DNA of 64,000 nucleotides from Cyprinodon diabolis (Eukaryota; Chordata; Actinopteri; Cyprinodontiformes; Cyprinodontidae). The DNA lies in the NCBI GenBank assembly GCA_030533445.1, contig CM060066.1, forward strand, positions 34,666,235 to 34,730,234. Direction: 5' to 3'. A program made the position numbers and the translations under genes. The notes under the pieces were generated by a model. The model ran no database searches. It was given only the letters and a program-made list of their open reading frames with translations, and was not told the origin of the DNA. Below are positions 57,001 to 64,000 of the stretch, one piece after another; the first letter of the stretch is position 1; every line of letters begins with the position of its first letter.

Positions 57001-57768
57001 TGAGGCGTAATCCTTCCCCATCCAGACTTTGAGCTCTTCCCCCTCACAGATGGGCCGGGCAACCTTGTAGTAGATGTGACGGTAGAACTGGAAGACCATC
57101 AAGTTGTGTTCGTCCTCGCTGCTGGCATATGTTACATATCTGAAACACAAAAGTAAAGATTTCCAGTGAATCACATTAGCAGGAAGGCTCAGATCCTTCC
57201 GGATTAACATGGATGTGAGGTTAGTAACTCACCTCATCCAGTTCGATTTGTTCTCATCTGATGCATCAACGTAGGTAAAAGCAGAATCTTCCCTGATCTA
57301 GATAAAAAAAACAATTAAGCAGGGAACTTTTAGCATGGTTTATGGAATATGTTAGAAACATATATTTTATTTTGATAGAAAACCACAATTACTAAAGAAT
57401 GTATATTCTGCACTTTAGAAAATACTCCAGATAAAAACCATGCTGCGGGTGTCAACTTACAGCCCAGGCATATTGGAGGTTGCTTGGCAATTGTCCCTTG
57501 CACACCTCTCCCAAAAAGGGCCCGAACAGGACCCCCTGCTGAAGCTGACACTTGGCGTACACCTTTATGGTGGCCTGTTCTTCGCCAGTGGATGAACCAT
57601 CCGTACTGAGCGAGAGACAGGCGGGCAAGGACAACACGGCCCGAGAGGGGCCGCCGTGGAGCCACGGCTCGCCCGGCGGCACCACCGCGTCTGGGACATA
57701 GTTGCAGTTGGAAGGGGTCTGGATGAGTGGTACATCTTCATTGAGCTCTTCATGATTGAGGTCCAGGC
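44020..57768 (-). CDS. PR/SET domain - BED finger - hAT transposase-like fusion protein
   Basis: Six minus-strand exons: A 57461-57768, B 57233-57297, C 56982-57139, D 51803-52315, E 46587-48070, F 44020-44637. Every junction has GT/AG ends and matching phase (A-B 0, B-C 2, C-D 1, D-E 1, E-F 0), giving 1047 complete codons before the stop at 44020-44022. Residues about 47-170 form a PR/SET domain as in PRDM proteins, 285-335 a BED zinc finger, and about 350-1040 a hAT transposase-like region. Likely role, by inference, is a nuclear DNA-binding regulator. The hAT catalytic motifs are altered, so it is probably not a transposase. Exon A enters at phase 1 and has no Met before the PR domain, so at least one 5' exon is missing, possibly beyond the window. 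It could be a known fish PRDM/ZBED-like gene; I cannot name it. Confidence 0.85.
44638..46586. other. Intron between exons E and F of the fusion gene
   Basis: Non-coding; short AT repeats near 45690-45745. No transposon boundary recognised. Confidence 0.5.
48224..48460 (+). pseudogene. Possible Tc1-like transposase fragment
   Basis: The translation contains TVWHYGGSIMQWGCF, resembling the HGGGSxMxWGCFS block of Tc1-like transposases; the rest is not recognisable. It is in the intron between exons D and E. Confidence 0.45.
48430..48640. repeat. Short interspersed repeat, copy 3 (diverged)
   Basis: The 'ggtccaacacacctgaatca' and 'tgattcagatctcttggacc' segments face each other in inverted orientation, and the ends ('ggctgggcaactccagttt' and 'aactggaattgccc') are roughly inverse. 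Confidence 0.45.
48690..48918 (-). mobile_element. tRNA-derived SINE, copy 2
   Basis: On the minus strand a clear A box (TGGCCTAGTGG, 48898-48908) and B box (GTTCGAGTCC near 48854-48863) head a body and tail matching the SINE at 14530. The tail includes GGGATGGGTTAAATG and CAATAAAGTTCAAT. The promoter boxes are better preserved here than in copy 1. Confidence 0.85.
49459..51066 (-). mobile_element. Tc1-like transposon with ~200-bp terminal inverted repeats (1608 bp)
   Basis: Terminal repeats at 49459-49659 and 50866-51066 begin CAGGTAAAAGCCAGTAAATT and differ at only a handful of positions. TA lies on both sides (49457-49458, 51067-51068). It carries a nearly complete transposase on the minus strand. 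The similar arms indicate recent insertion. Confidence 0.95.
49746..50748 (-). pseudogene. Tc1-like transposase with one frameshift
   Basis: Begins MGKTSDLTAVQK at ATG 50746-50748. After about 44 codons the frame breaks near 50620-50632, where a small deletion leads to TAA and TAG. The remaining 300 or so codons are open to the stop at 49746. Catalytic motifs are SDESKF, FQQDLAPAH and SPIENLWG, with 34 residues between second Asp and Glu (DD34E). It ends EAKGAPTKY. One break in otherwise clean coding sequence fits a recently inactivated copy. Confidence 0.9.
51245..51802. other. Intron sequence next to exon D
   Basis: Non-coding; nothing recognised. Confidence 0.45.
51803..52315 (-). other. 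BED zinc-finger exon (D) of the fusion gene
   Basis: Encodes 170 complete codons. A Ser/Pro/Val-rich linker fills about the first 100; then SAWLFF (W-x2-F), CKLC and LQNHLTLKHH complete a BED finger (C-x2-C ... H-x4-H) at residues about 287-333 of the assembled protein. BED fingers bind DNA and typify hAT transposases and their domesticated ZBED descendants. Confidence 0.85.
52619..54077. mobile_element. Unclassified DNA element with ~30-bp terminal inverted repeats
   Basis: Left AATATTTCATGGGGTGTACA (continuing CCTTGGTGTAT) and the inverse right end AATATTTCATGGGGTGTACA (continuing TCTTGGTGTAT) agree at nearly every position. The 1459-bp interior has no transposase frame. It lies in the intron between exons C and D. 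No target-site duplication was resolved, so superfamily is unknown. Confidence 0.75.
53318..53569. repeat. Imperfect inverted repeat inside the unclassified element
   Basis: 'agtgatcatagcactctgca' / 'gtctgtctccctaccag' / 'tctctgattg' on the left are mirrored by 'caatcagaga' / 'ggcagggagacggac' / 'gatatatgatcact' on the right, flanking a CpG-bearing centre. Possibly a separate nested MITE. Confidence 0.6.
54078..54589. other. Intron sequence between elements
   Basis: Non-coding; nothing recognised. Confidence 0.4.
54590..54728 (+). repeat. 5' piece of the teleost interspersed repeat, interrupted by a hAT element
   Basis: The 'tgctactgccatcaacacct' text parallels 'tgctgccattaacacct' at 22260. 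The repeat resumes after 56501 and runs to 56960, so the hAT element inserted into it. Confidence 0.65.
54729..56492. mobile_element. Non-autonomous hAT element (1764 bp) with exact 8-bp target duplication
   Basis: Terminal repeats TAGAGACTGACA (54729-54740) and exact inverse (56481-56492) are flanked by ATAGCTAT at 54721-54728 and 56493-56500. The interior near each end is rich in 'cccgtcccactccc'-type motifs. It has no transposase and holds a further nested element (54917-56143). Confidence 0.92.
54917..56143. mobile_element. DNA element nested inside the hAT element (1227 bp)
   Basis: Ends GCTCTGTTCGAAAACCTAGG and inverse GCTCTGTTCGAAATCCTGGG match at 18 of 20 positions; CCCAT lies on both sides (54912-54916 and 56144-56148), a possible 5-bp duplication. 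No transposase. It contains a stretch near 55516-55740 with 'agaatagaatagaaaatccc', text common in fish repeats. Confidence 0.75.
56501..56960 (+). repeat. Teleost interspersed repeat, copy 2 (right part)
   Basis: Contains 'gaagttttcctctccactgt', 'agtgccttgagatgg' and 'gccactatataaataaact', matching the family at 22210-22765. It ends just before exon C. Confidence 0.7.
56982..57768 (-). other. PR/SET domain exons (A, B, C) of the fusion gene
   Basis: Exon A carries a ~45-residue lead and the first half of the domain, including FGPFLGE. Exon B has YVDASDENKSNWM; exon C has RYVTYASSEDEHNLMVFQFY, IYYKVARPI and GEELKVWMGKDYA. These match the PR-domain pattern (FGP...G, NWMRYV, eqNL, iyy...I..geELlVWYg) of PRDM proteins. 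PR domains are SET-related; some methylate histones, many only bind partners. The usual VWYG reads VWMG here. Confidence 0.88.
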
Positions 57769-57975
57769 CTGGAGAACAGACAGCAGCTAATGAAGATTTT
57801 GTTATTTCCAACAAAACTTTGTTAAACCCATCTAGACACAGTCACATCCATCATTAATTCATTGACCTACGCTTATGAGAGACATCTACATTCTTCTTTT
57901 TGGTTTGCAGATCACTATGATATCCTGAACTGTTCAGTTTGAAATCTGATGGTGCTTACATTTAATCAGCAGTAT

Positions 57976-58520
57976 AAGGCTACGTTCACACTGCATGCCT
58001 TGATGCTCCATTCAGATTTTTTTGTGAAATCCGATTTTTTTGCGTTGCCGTTCATATTTCCAAATATATGCGACTTGTATGTGATCTCCTGTGTGAACTG
58101 TAGTCATACAACGCATGTGTCCCACATGCACAGTAGAGGACGCAATGACGTCACAGGCCAGCGTGGTCTATGTTTACGTAGGTAAACATGGATGATAGCG
58201 CCGGCATGCATCTAGCGATCTTTTCCAACCATAAAAACACAATCTTTTCAATATGTTTAAACATAAATACTACTTTCCGAATCATCATCCGCCATGGTTG
58301 TTGTTTTTCTTGCCACTTCTGCGTAGCACGACACAGAATAGTGACCTTTGTCGGGTATCAATGGCGTTCAGGTCGAATGAATCTTTTCAAATGCGACCTG
58401 GCCGCTTGGACACAGGTCGCATTTGAAAAGATCCGATTCGTATCGGATTCAGGACCACATAGCCAAGTGGCCTGGGTCCCATTGGAAAAAAATCGGATCT
58501 GTGTTGTTCAGACTGCCATG
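57976..58520. mobile_element. MITE-like element beginning 'ggctacgttcacactgca'
   Basis: The start 'ggctacgttcacactgcatg' and repeated 'aaatccgattttttt' / 'aaaaaaatcggat' motifs in opposite orientation are typical of a fish hAT-type MITE. The left end is clear; the right end is not, so the boundary is approximate. Confidence 0.6.
58381..58432. repeat. Perfect 20-bp hairpin within the MITE
   Basis: Arms 58381-58400 and 58413-58432 are exact reverse complements with a 12-base loop; probably the inner palindrome of the element. Confidence 0.9.
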
Positions 58521-61134
58521 AAAAGATCAGATCCAGGTCGCATAAGTGCAGCAGGAATCAAATGTAAACAGTGTGGGAGAAAAAAACATGGTGCAAAAAA
58601 ACGCATTGATATAGAAGTTCAGAGCATTAAGATATGTGGTGCAAATATGCAGTATTTTTGGTTTGGTGTTGTCAGTGTGATGCAGAGTTCATTACATAAT
58701 TTAGAGTTTTTTAACATTTCAGAAGTCTGTTGTGGTGGCATTAAATCATTAAAATGCTTTGCGGCATTTTAATGAAAAAATTAAAAAGAAAATGGAGAAT
58801 GTGTTTAAAAGACAGAGAAACAGCACTACAGGAGCAGAAGATGGCGAAGAAGAAGATTTTTACTTAAATTAATGCACACCTATGGCAGGCTATTTTTACA
58901 TTTATCAAAAGCACTCTCCTCTCTGTTGTTCCATTTGTAAATCACTAAGATCAGATTATTTCTGATCAAAATCACTCCCCTAGATTGAACTGTAATAATG
59001 TATTTTCTAAATTACATTTTTGCAGCAGAAATTGAATCTTAGAAATTTAAAAAAAATTATACTAATAAGAATTAAGTTTTATATGCCTAGAAATGTTTAC
59101 ACATTTTAAGTGCCCATTTTGACATTTATCAGCTTGACTGAATATTTATTTAAGATATCTGAACTGCATATCTTCATAGTCAAAATAATATAAATGATGA
59201 CCACTAACAACAGGAATATGGAGATCTGAAATTCATTTCTAGAAATCCAGAATATTTATTCCAGAAGTGAAGGATGCGATTTAGTTCGAAATGGTAATTT
59301 TAACATGTTTTTTTTCACCCAGATATCGGGACTATTCCGTAAAACTAATACATGCCAAAACGGCTTGCCATAGCCTGTTGTGACCACAGTAACATTAGGC
59401 TAAGGGTTTAATTCTTGAATGGTAGTGGAGCAATGCATCTATTTAGGTGAAATCACCTGGCAGTAGTTGAAAATGAAGCCTAAAAACATTATTCTAATAG
59501 AAAGGACCTGTTCATCATCTCATGGGTTTCCTCCTCAGTTTAATTCTGCCATAAACGCTCATTATTAGTGGTTATCAGTCCCATAAAACTGTTTCAGATT
59601 GTGCCAGTAGGCTCATTGGGGTGTTATCATCGAGTAAATCCTAATCCTAACCATAAATTAATTCCTTTCTCCCCCATGGAATTACTTAATCTATTTATGT
59701 GTAGTCTGAAAATAATTTTGATAAGGGTTTTTCAAAATTTTCTTTATGTAGTGTAAAACTAGTGTACATTTAACTAAATAAAATGTAAAAATAACTAAAT
59801 TAAATTATCAGCATGTTGCTCTAAATAACTAAACCAAACAACTAAATCTTACATCCTGTCAACTGAGTTGGGGAATCCTCTCCCTACAAATTCATAATTC
59901 TCTGCGAAAAAGTACTGATCATTCTTTAATAAGATCGTCGTCAAACGGACATGCAATGTTTGTTTTTAAGACCTAATGTGTCTAAGGAACTCCGACCAAA
60001 ATCTTCTGACCAAATCGGGAAATAAAACAGCGTGATTCTATTTTCCGATTTGGCTGTAAGGAAAGCGGAGAAGAAAGAAACTCTTCTTTACTAAAGAAAA
60101 CCTGCTACCCACCAGGTTAGCTCTGGGGAGAATGTTACTACGGTGACTGAAACAGAGGATGAGGAAACTCACTTTGTGGACCAGAAAAATGTTCCCCGAT
60201 TTCAGGTTTAGACAACTTGAAGCTTTCAGTAAACCTGCTTTTTGAAAAAGACCCCATGTCACATAAAAACAAGCATTAAACAACAACGAAAACTAAAAAC
60301 AAAGGATTTCACATTGCTGAGTTCATCAGGCTGGCATAGGCAGACATAAGAGACTTATTCAGTCTGCTGGTCTGTTTGGAAGACAGCATCCAGACACAGT
60401 TTAAAAATCACAGAAATCAGATTAGAGACGCCATCTAGGTCAATACACCATTAAATCCCACCATGACTTTACTCTGGTATAGGAAAAAAAATCCATACTA
60501 GCATCTGATGTCAGAGCAACCCCTGACTCCAACCGGCCAGTTAAATCCATTCTGTTGTTTTCCATCCTTTTGAAAATCCAGCTTAGTGCAGCGCTTCTAC
60601 CTTCAAGCTGGACGCCCTCCATGCCTGACACTTCCACTTATGTCATCCTGACCTTGCTTCATTTCATCTTATCTTTAATAACCCATCAGCAGTAATGCAG
60701 ATTAGTCGATTTCCAGCCGTTTTTTCGACCTCCGGTTGATCAGCAGGAGATAATATGTTTCCACACCAGGGTTGATGTGCTGACTTTTACTGATTCTTTA
60801 GATTTAACAGTTTGGTTATGCAAAAATTAAGTGAAGATAAAGTTGGGGGAGGGGGTTAAAGGCTTTCTACTTCCCAATAAGTTTAGTTTTAATCTGTCAG
60901 AACAATGTTTTTGCAGTAAAAACTAAAGCTGACAGCTCTTAAAATATGAGAAAAAGAGGCGGTTTTCCAAACTTAACGTGATCTATTTTCAAATCATCGG
61001 CACGATAATTAGAGATGGCACATTAAAAATATCAGCAGTCAGTGTTTTTAATGGGGACACAGAAGGGTGTGAAAAAAGCAGAAATAAAAGGCATGAATTC
61101 ATCTTTTCATACATTAAGTGAGCCGCAGAACCAA
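58521..61134. other. Non-coding sequence, likely 5' intron or flank of the fusion gene
   Basis: I searched the minus strand for a start exon with a phase-1 donor and found none I could defend. Confidence 0.4.
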
Positions 61135-61700
61135 ATCAGAATCAGAATCAGAAATACTTTAATAATCCCAGAGGGAAATTACTTTTGTTACACGCTCTAG
61201 TTACAGTTTTACATGATATATAGACACATCCAACTACACAATATAATAAAGATAAAAATAAGAATAAAAAGAGATAAAATATATATACACATATAGCTCT
61301 TCTGTATATATATATCTGTACGTATATCTATGTATATGTAAAAACTAAATCCAAATAAAGTGAAAAGTCCAATTAAAGTGAATAAATCCAAGTAAAGTGA
61401 TACGTGGCGTGCAAAAATAGAGCATAAATGTCAATTACGGGGGGGGGGGGCGTTATACAGGTTGATGACCACAGGTAGGAATGATTTCCTGTGGCGCTCT
61501 GTGGTGCATCTGGGTAGGAGGAGTCTTCTGCTGAAGGAGCTCGTCTGCTGGACCAGTGTGTCGTGGAGAGGATGTGAGTCATTGTCTAAGATGGACTGAA
61601 ACCTGGAAAGAGTCGATTGTGGCCCTGCAGCCCCCAGATATGGTGTATAAATGGTAGTGGTCAGAATCAGAATCAGCATATCAGGCTTTTTAAAGAAAAC
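61135..61700 (+). repeat. Interspersed repeat with 'aatcagaatcagaaatactt' start
   Basis: Begins with repeated 'aatcag', then 'tactttaataatcccagagg', and further on 'atttcctgtggcgctctgtgg', 'aggaggagtcttctgctgaa' and 'cagtgtgtcgtggagaggat'. I recognise the text as a common teleost repeat but not its superfamily. It includes a 12-base G run at 61439-61450. Confidence 0.55.
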
Positions 61701-62579
61701 TGCAATCAGTGCACCACTAAAATGCTGAGCCTGTCTCAATACGACTGAAGCTAAAAGTGCAACACCTGCTGCTTTTTTTCAGCATTAAACTAAGAGTGTG
61801 AAGGTAAAAATATTAATTAGATCAAAGGAACCAATACATGACTGAAATATAGTTTGTAGTACAAGAACCGCCCATAACAACACAAGATATGCACCACAAC
61901 AATTAACCAAACTAGTGCTTCTCTAACTTGCCAACAGAACGGGCTGCACTCTGGTAACACAATATTCCCAGATCCCAGTTCTAAGAGCAAAGCAACCTGC
62001 AGGAAGTACTGCTAAATCTGAACTCATGAAGTCAGGCTAATTTTGGTCATTAGTAATCCCTGTTAAACTAATGAGTCTATTATAAAGGCAGCTCTTTTTC
62101 TGGCTGAGAACCACGAACTCAGATCCGGGATATTGAGACGAGTAATAAAACATGGAGGACACTATGAAAATTCGTCCCGCGGCTCCATCACACTTCTAGT
62201 CAGATGCATGGATGCATTTTGGCTTTAAAAACAAAGAAGGTAAAAACGAAATTGATATGACACACGTCATTTGCAAAAGGGGAAATATACATTTGAATGT
62301 TTTCATTTCATTGGTTTAAAGGACCACTGAGGCCATGTAAACGGCACTGATTATCCTTATTTTGTTATTTTAAGTTTTATGAATCCTAAGATCTTTGTGT
62401 CAGTGTGTCCATGCCAGTAATAGTAATATTTGTGGCCAGTATTTGTTTTCATGGCAACACCTCCAAAAGTCGTTTCAATAAATACAGCTATGTATGAATT
62501 CAGTTGCTTTCAGTTATGTATCAATTGAAGACACTATCCAGATCGTACCCAGCCAGTCAGCCACTGGTAATGGCTGTAT
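61701..62579. other. Non-coding sequence
   Basis: Nothing recognised. Confidence 0.4.
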
Positions 62580-62745
62580 CTTTTTCTTACAGTGTTCAGT
62601 GAAAATATCGCAATGCATCGCAATATTTCAAGTATCATGATGCATCGTGATAGAATCGCATCGTAGCATGTGAATCGTGATTCAAATCGAATCATGACTT
62701 CTTTGCCAATACCCACCCCTAATATATATATATATATATATATAT
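62580..62745. repeat. End of a MITE ('...aatacccacccctaatata') and AT run
   Basis: The 'atcgcaatgcatcgcaatat' interior with a 'tacccacccctaa' end resembles the 'tagggstggg' terminal motif of the split MITE at 49045. Only one end is identified. Confidence 0.45.
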
Positions 62746-62975
62746 GAACATTATGCATTTAACATTAAAAAAATATTGTTTTCGTCTGTCAACATGCTCT
62801 TCCTCAAGTGGAAAAGGTTTAGTTTTACCCGGTTTAATTTTATAAAAAGTGTGCTTTAAGGAACTGCTTTTGCTATCTGATAATTAATCGAGTAATCGAT
62901 AGAATAATCACGTCAATTTGCAAAAACGATCGTTAGTTGTCACCCTTGTTCACACTTAGCCGCAAACCACCCCAG

Positions 62976-63260
62976 TAGAGATCGACCGATTCAAGTTTTA
63001 TTTTGACATTGGTCTAACAGATCCCCAATACATGCTGCAGGTATTTTTGGGTCGAAGTTGCTTTTTATTCCTATGTTTACGTTCTAAAAATGAAAAATGT
63101 TACACAAGTGTGAATTTAACCAAAAAGGAAACAAATCATAGGTTGTATACGGAGGGACCATCAACTCTCTCTATAGGAATACACAAATTGGAAGATATCG
63201 ATGCAAGAAAAAAATGTTAATATTGGTCTATCAGCCGGTCTATGCATCAGTCCATCTCTA
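62976..63260. mobile_element. Short hAT-like MITE (285 bp)
   Basis: Ends TAGAGATCGACCGAT and inverse TAGAGATGGACTGAT match at 13 of 15. Flanks CACCCCAG (62968-62975) and CAGCCCAG (63261-63268) match at 7 of 8, fitting an aged 8-bp duplication. Confidence 0.7.
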
Positions 63261-64000
63261 CAGCCCAGTACAGTGCAGTTGAAGAGGCGCGTCAACCATG
63301 ACAACCCAGCAACATCCAGAGACCTGAAATAGTGGCTCTCATCCATCCGGAGGCCTTACCATCATAGTTTTCCTAACCATCTCTGGGACTTCCAATCTTT
63401 GGCTGCACAGTGTTAGTGGGGAAGGGTACAGGGGAAAATCATAAGTCAAAAATCATATGTCTGGATGTCGGCAAGTGTTAAGCGGTGTTCAGCAAGTAAT
63501 AAAGCAGAATCTCAAGCATCAGTCCTTCATACCCAAACCAGCTCCACAGACTGATATGTAATGGATTATTCTGATTCCTATGGTTCTATAGATTGTTTAT
63601 GTAGAACTGATGATTATATATTGCGCATCTAAAATGTCTATATAAACAGTTAATCATACAAAGAGACCAACCGTAAACCAATGATTAAAGCGCACAAATA
63701 TTGCTAAAATACGTAGGTTTTTTGGACCATTTCCTAATTGTAAAATTCCTATAGCTCCTTCTGTACATTTTGTTTCATAACACTAGTGTTATACTGATAC
63801 CAGTATCGGGCGGGGCCCTGATCCTGCACTAAAATGGCGGTATCGGCGAGTACCAACAAATAGGGCACGGGGACCATTTTGAGAGACAAAAGTTTATTCA
63901 GCTATTGTAACCCACAGGGTTTATACAGGAATGAGTAACTCTTATTTAATGCTCTTAGAAATAATTTTAATGCCATCAATAAGTATATATATATATATAT
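63261..64000. other. Non-coding sequence to window end
   Basis: A CpG-bearing 'gataccagtatcgggcgggg' patch near 63796 looks like the end of another repeat; the window ends in an AT run. No gene recognised. Confidence 0.4.

Noticed and set aside
58188..58772. 194-codon plus-strand frame near the fusion gene's 5' side
   Set aside because: Overlaps the MITE and its hairpin; composition and lack of domain suggest non-coding. It is on the wrong strand for the missing initiator exon.
60440..60637. Minus-strand frame starting MEVSGMEGVQ as a possible first exon of the fusion gene
   Set aside because: I found no convincing phase-1 donor linking it to exon A and no PR-family N-terminal similarity.

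Overview
This is an intron-rich vertebrate nuclear window, almost certainly from a ray-finned fish and probably a percomorph teleost. The evidence is exon/intron genes with fish-like orthologues, dense Tc1-like and hAT-type DNA transposons, a teleost-type tRNA-derived SINE present twice, and a Gmr1-like LTR element. I see no bacterial-style genes, operons or CRISPR arrays.

Layout. 1-5435: 3' part of a decayed Ty3/Gypsy-class LTR retrotransposon whose integrase lies upstream of the reverse transcriptase (Gmr1-like order), ending in a 702-bp LTR. It lies antisense, probably within an intron of the next gene. 6824-9435 (minus): three coding exons of ctnnd1 (p120-catenin), including the start codon; the armadillo-repeat exons lie off the left edge. 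A GC-rich block at about 25.9-26.8 kb with a good minus-strand splice donor is the likely ctnnd1 promoter and leader exon. 9.4-26 kb is intron filled with repeats, including an AT-rich satellite and a run of DNA transposons at 17.8-21.7 kb (one intact Tc1-like element, one broken Tc1-like element, one BED-finger hAT relic). 31542-41352 (plus): a complete slc43a3 gene with 12 coding exons giving 510 aa. 44020-57768 (minus): at least six exons that splice in phase into one frame of at least 1047 aa, joining a PR/SET domain, a BED zinc finger and a hAT transposase-like region that has lost the catalytic motifs. 57.8-64 kb: repeats and non-coding sequence.

ctnnd1 and slc43a3 also lie near each other on human 11q12, which supports both calls. 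The PR-BED-hAT gene is the most interesting object here: it looks like a host-transposase fusion gene. I cannot tell from sequence alone whether it has been described. Its initiator exon was not found. All splice sites were placed by eye from GT/AG signals and phase agreement.
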